From: Bacteroidota bacterium
GTDB lineage: Bacteria; Bacteroidota; Bacteroidia; Chitinophagales; Chitinophagaceae
Assembly: GCA_947462495.1 (NCBI GenBank)
Contig: CANHOY010000063.1
Location: 1-8,461, forward strand
Reading direction: 5' to 3'
Length of the DNA stretch: 8,461 nt
A model generated the notes under the pieces. It did no database searches. It was not told the DNA's origin and saw only the letters and a program-made list of their open reading frames with translations. The position numbers and the translations under genes were made by a program. Shown piece after piece: positions 6,104-8,461 of the stretch (positions within the stretch are counted from its first letter, which is position 1; every line of letters starts with the position of its first letter).

Positions 6104-7300
6104 GTGCACGATAATATTAAACAACTATACGAAATAGCTGAAAAACCTTCAAGAAGAATCATTGGTTTAATGAGCGGCACTTCTATGGATGGCTTAGACA
6201 TTGCAATGTGCACAATCAATGGGTCGGGTACTCAAACTAAAGTGGTTTTAGAGCAATTCATGACCATACCCTATGGTTCAGATTTTAAAGAAAAATTACT
6301 AACCGTATTTTGTAAAGAGACTGTTTCTCTTGAGCAATTGTGTGTATTACATCCTTGGATTGGAAAGGTCCACGCAAAATGTGTAAATGAAGCGCTCCTG
6401 CATTGGAAAATAAAATCGAATGAAGTTGATATAATAGCTAGCCATGGTCAAACCGTTTTTCATGCACCAAAGTCATTACATCCCACAGATGAATTTGATA
6501 CGGCCACTTTGCAAATTGGAGAAGCAGATCATTTAGCAGTGGCTACTGGTATTATCACCATCAGTGATTTTAGACAAAAACATATTGCTGCAGGAGGTGA
6601 TGGCGCTCCATTGGCTACCTATGGTGATTATTTATTGTGTACTCATCCAACTGAAAATAGAGTATTATTAAATATTGGAGGCATTGCCAATTTTACTTAT
6701 TTACCTGCTGGTTGCTTCATTGAACAAATTGTATCAACCGATACTGGCCCTGGAAATACTTTAATGGATGCCTATATTAAAAAGTGTTTTAACGATTTAA
6801 GCTATGACCATGCAGGTGCCATTGCTAAGACAGGTAGGATAGATACTGAATTACTTTCGGTAATGAAAAATCATTCTTTTTTTAATAATAGTTTCCCCAA
6901 GACCATAGGGCCTGAATTATTTAATCTTGATTTTATAGTAGCTGCACAAATAGCTTTAGGTAAAACTATTTTACCCAACGATTTAATGGCCACCTTAAAT
7001 AGGTTTACTGCTGAAACTATAGCAGATGCTATATATAAGTGTATTCCATCAGGAACTAATTTTGTAGTTTATATTAGTGGTGGAGGTATGCACAATGGGA
7101 TGTTAATGGAAAACTTGCAGTCAGTATTACCCAATATTTCAATACAATCTACAAGTATCATTGGGATTGAGCCGGATGCTAAAGAAGCTATCCTATTTGC
7201 ATTGTTGGCGAATGAAGCTGTTGCGGGTGAGCCATTGTTAGCAGGCGGCAATGCAACAAAAGTGGCCACTACCATGGGAAAAATAAGTTTTCCTAAATAG
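6104..7300 (+). CDS. anmK: Anhydro-N-acetylmuramic acid kinase
   Basis: A 398-residue cytoplasmic kinase of the hexokinase/hsp70/actin superfamily. It opens the 1,6-anhydro ring of anhydroMurNAc and phosphorylates it with ATP to MurNAc-6-phosphate, the MurQ substrate. Signature motifs run in order: GLMSGTSMDGLDIA (21-34), ASHGQTVFHAP (112-122), LQIGEADHLA (136-145), SDFRQKHIAAGGDGAPL (154-170) with the DFR aspartate expected to be catalytic, LLNIGGIANFTYLP (188-201), STDTGPGNTLMDAYI (211-225), GPELFNLDF (269-277), and YISGGGMHN (323-331) as the C-terminal nucleotide site. The start is GTG: no ATG precedes GLMSGTS and the frame is closed by a TGA at 6053-6055. It is about 30 residues longer than the E. 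coli enzyme as I remember it, partly from a 20-residue N-terminal extension. GGDGAPL has Asp where I recall Gln in well-studied members. The gene is convergent with murQ, the next step of the same pathway. Function is well supported. Confidence 0.95.
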   Translation: MHDNIKQLYEIAEKPSRRIIGLMSGTSMDGLDIAMCTINGSGTQTKVVLEQFMTIPYGSDFKEKLLTVFCKETVSLEQLCVLHPWIGKVHAKCVNEALLHWKIKSNEVDIIASHGQTVFHAPKSLHPTDEFDTATLQIGEADHLAVATGIITISDFRQKHIAAGGDGAPLATYGDYLLCTHPTENRVLLNIGGIANFTYLPAGCFIEQIVSTDTGPGNTLMDAYIKKCFNDLSYDHAGAIAKTGRIDTELLSVMKNHSFFNNSFPKTIGPELFNLDFIVAAQIALGKTILPNDLMATLNRFTAETIADAIYKCIPSGTNFVVYISGGGMHNGMLMENLQSVLPNISIQSTSIIGIEPDAKEAILFALLANEAVAGEPLLAGGNATKVATTMGKISFPK

Positions 7301-7304
7301 TATC

Positions 7305-7331
7305 AATAAACAAAATTGTATTTTAATTATT
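7305..7331. terminator. Weak AT-only hairpin between convergent anmK and murQ
   Basis: AATAA (7305-7309) pairs with TTATT (7327-7331), and AAAAT (7312-7316) with ATTTT (7320-7324), around a TGT loop with a 2x2 internal bulge. It fills the 26-base gap and overlaps the murQ stop codon. As an AT-only stem it is thermodynamically weak; a bidirectional terminator role is only suggested by its position. Confidence 0.25.
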
Positions 7332-8154
7332 GTGCTTTGTTGTACTCTTCGGTAGCTAGCTTTACAGAACCATATTTTTTCAAAAGTTGACTAGCTAATG
7401 CTGTGTCAGTTATTTTCAATTCATCCATAATTATTCCTACACCTCTATCAAATAGTTTTTGATTGGTTAATTGCATGTTAACCATTTTATTATCCTTGAT
7501 ACGGCCCAATTTAATCATGACGGTAGTAGAAATCATATTCAAAATTAATTTTTGAGCGGTGCCACTTTTCATTCTGGTACTTCCTGTAATAAATTCAGGG
7601 CCAAGTTCTACTTCAATGGGAAACTTAGCAGCTGCGCTCAAGGGACTATTTTTATTGCAAGCAATACTTCCAGTAAGTATTCCTGCGGCTTTACATTTTT
7701 CTAAACCTCCAATGACATAGGGGGTAGTACCACTTGCGGCAATACCTATTACAAAATCTAAAGGGGTTATTTTATACGCTTGTAAATCAAGCCATGCTTG
7801 TTCTGTATCGTCTTCGGCATTTTCAATAGCCATAAACATTGCTTTTTCACCACCAGCAATAATCCCAATAATTAAATCGGGTGGTACGCCAAAAGTAGGA
7901 GGACATTCACTAGCATCTACCATGCCTAATCTACCACTAGTGCCAGCTCCAATATAAAAAAGGCGACCACCGGATAATAATTTTTCGGTAATCGCCTCAA
8001 TTAATAAGTTAATAGATGGAATAGCTTTTTCTACTTCAAAAGCAATTTTTTGATCCTCTTTATTGATATTTTTTAAAATTTCAGCAGTAGTCGAAGCCTC
8101 AATGTTATGATATAAGGAATTGGCTTCGGTGGTTCTTTTGAAATCATTAGGCAT
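7327..8154 (-). CDS. murQ: N-acetylmuramic acid 6-phosphate etherase
   Basis: A 275-residue cytoplasmic SIS-domain enzyme that cleaves the D-lactyl ether of MurNAc-6-phosphate to give GlcNAc-6-phosphate and D-lactate in peptidoglycan recycling. TEANSLYHNIE (9-19) is the family N-terminus. GGRLFYIGAGTSGRLGMVDA (62-81) is the SIS phosphosugar-binding core. SECPPTFG (82-89) carries Glu83, and ENAEDD (111-116) carries Glu114; both correspond to the acid/base glutamates reported for E. coli MurQ (Glu83, Glu114). IAASGTTPYVIG (138-149) and GPEFITGSTRMKSGTAQK (185-202) complete the second half, and a helical tail ends near YGSVKLA (261-267). The frame opens 36 bases further upstream at a non-ATG codon, but ATG 8154 gives the standard N-terminus MPNDFKRTTE. 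This ATG overlaps the end of the upstream aminotransferase gene by 8 bases, so translation is probably coupled. The gene faces anmK, which makes its substrate. The SIS regulator GckR is related but lacks this catalytic pattern. Confidence 0.96.
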   Translation of the reverse strand: MPNDFKRTTEANSLYHNIEASTTAEILKNINKEDQKIAFEVEKAIPSINLLIEAITEKLLSGGRLFYIGAGTSGRLGMVDASECPPTFGVPPDLIIGIIAGGEKAMFMAIENAEDDTEQAWLDLQAYKITPLDFVIGIAASGTTPYVIGGLEKCKAAGILTGSIACNKNSPLSAAAKFPIEVELGPEFITGSTRMKSGTAQKLILNMISTTVMIKLGRIKDNKMVNMQLTNQKLFDRGVGIIMDELKITDTALASQLLKKYGSVKLATEEYNKAQ

Positions 8155-8461
8155 TGTTGGATAAAGTTTTAATGGCCAACACAAAAGCATCTAATTCGGC
8201 AATAGTTGTATAAACGTTAGGACAAATTCTGCAGCCATGTACTTCTGCACCATCAATGGCCACTGTAAATACTTTATGTTCTTTCATTAAACGTTGTGCT
8301 AAGTCACTTGGGGTAATACCTTCAATACCTATATTGGCTATACCACAACTTCTTTTTGCATCTGCTGGGGTATTTAAAATAATTCTTGGTAGGTTTCTAA
8401 CTTTGCTTGTCCAATAGTTTTGTAAAAAGTACATTCTGGCTTCTTTACGTTCTGCACCAAT
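8147..8461 (-). CDS. Aminotransferase class V family protein, C-terminal part (5' end outside window)
   Basis: The last 104 residues of a fold-type I PLP enzyme of the aminotransferase class V / cysteine desulfurase-like group. The frame is open to the right edge of the window, so the N-terminal part with the PLP-binding lysine is missing. The visible part begins IGAERKEARMYFLQNYW, the helix typical after the large domain. It continues with RIILNTPADAKRSCGIANIG, then the small-domain element GITPSDLAQRLMKEHKVFT, and ends in CRICPNVYTTIAELDAFVLA. The last matches the R(I/V)SPN(V/L)YTT closing motif shared by cysteine desulfurase and isopenicillin-N-epimerase-like members; here Cys replaces the usual Ser. 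Substrate cannot be assigned from this fragment. Its stop codon TAA (8147-8149) lies inside the first codons of murQ (8-base overlap), so the two genes form one transcription unit. Confidence 0.85.
   Translation of the reverse strand: MGAERKEARMYFLQNYWTSKVRNLPRIILNTPADAKRSCGIANIGIEGITPSDLAQRLMKEHKVFTVAIDGAEVHGCRICPNVYTTIAELDAFVLAIKTLSNNA

Noticed and set aside
7069..7275. 68-codon - strand open frame under the 3' end of anmK
   Set aside because: It is antisense to the conserved C-terminal kinase motifs, with no independent support.
1..8461. Mobile element, defence system, CRISPR array, tRNA or riboswitch
   Set aside because: No transposase, integrase, terminal repeats, regularly spaced repeats, cloverleaf or known riboswitch core was seen; all long open frames on the sense side belong to housekeeping or envelope families.

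Overview
The window is an AT-rich chromosomal segment that most likely comes from a Bacteroidetes (Bacteroidota) bacterium. The main evidence is the RpoC C-terminus with its DITGGLPRVTELFEARNP block and acidic DDDE end. Supporting signs are A/T-rich upstream regions that mostly lack Shine-Dalgarno sequences, TAnnTTT-like promoter boxes, and a Gram-negative envelope gene set (OmpH/Skp-like chaperone, heptose kinase, peptidoglycan recycling). The assignment is from my knowledge of these families; no search was run. The region reads as ordinary core genome. I see no mobile element, CRISPR array, RNA gene or frameshifted gene.

Layout. (1) Positions 1-979: the last 307 codons of rpoC and a strong intrinsic terminator. 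(2) Positions 980-1688: a single gene for a membrane-anchored or secreted OmpH/Skp-like periplasmic protein, with its own terminator. (3) Positions 1725-4876: a probable three-gene unit on the + strand. It holds an APC-superfamily amino acid permease, a stand-alone heptose-7-phosphate kinase (hldA, 1 base after the permease stop) and ispD of the MEP isoprenoid pathway (31 bases after hldA). (4) Positions 4892-5917, - strand: a Gfo/Idh/MocA NAD(P)-dependent oxidoreductase convergent with ispD. It resembles the UDP-GlcNAc 3-dehydrogenase (GnnA) type. (5) Positions 5918-6103: a divergent intergenic promoter region. (6) Positions 6104-7300, + strand: anmK. (7) Positions 7327-8461, - strand: murQ, convergent with anmK, whose start codon overlaps the end of a class V aminotransferase gene that runs off the window.

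Functional theme: the cell envelope. AnmK phosphorylates 1,6-anhydroMurNAc from wall turnover to MurNAc-6-phosphate, and MurQ removes its lactyl ether to give GlcNAc-6-phosphate. These are consecutive steps of peptidoglycan recycling encoded head-on. HldA makes heptose-1,7-bisphosphate for ADP-heptose and LPS core. IspD feeds isoprenoids, including the undecaprenyl carrier. The oxidoreductase may act on a nucleotide sugar. The Skp-like protein would chaperone outer-membrane proteins.

Several starts were moved from the longest open frame to better-supported codons (OmpH-like, permease, oxidoreductase, murQ), and the reasons are given in each entry. No clearly undescribed system was found. The points most worth checking are the possible lipid A or nucleotide-sugar role of the oxidoreductase, the anmK/murQ arrangement, a perfect Shine-Dalgarno upstream of the OmpH-like gene, and the terminator that isolates the permease operon without an obvious promoter.
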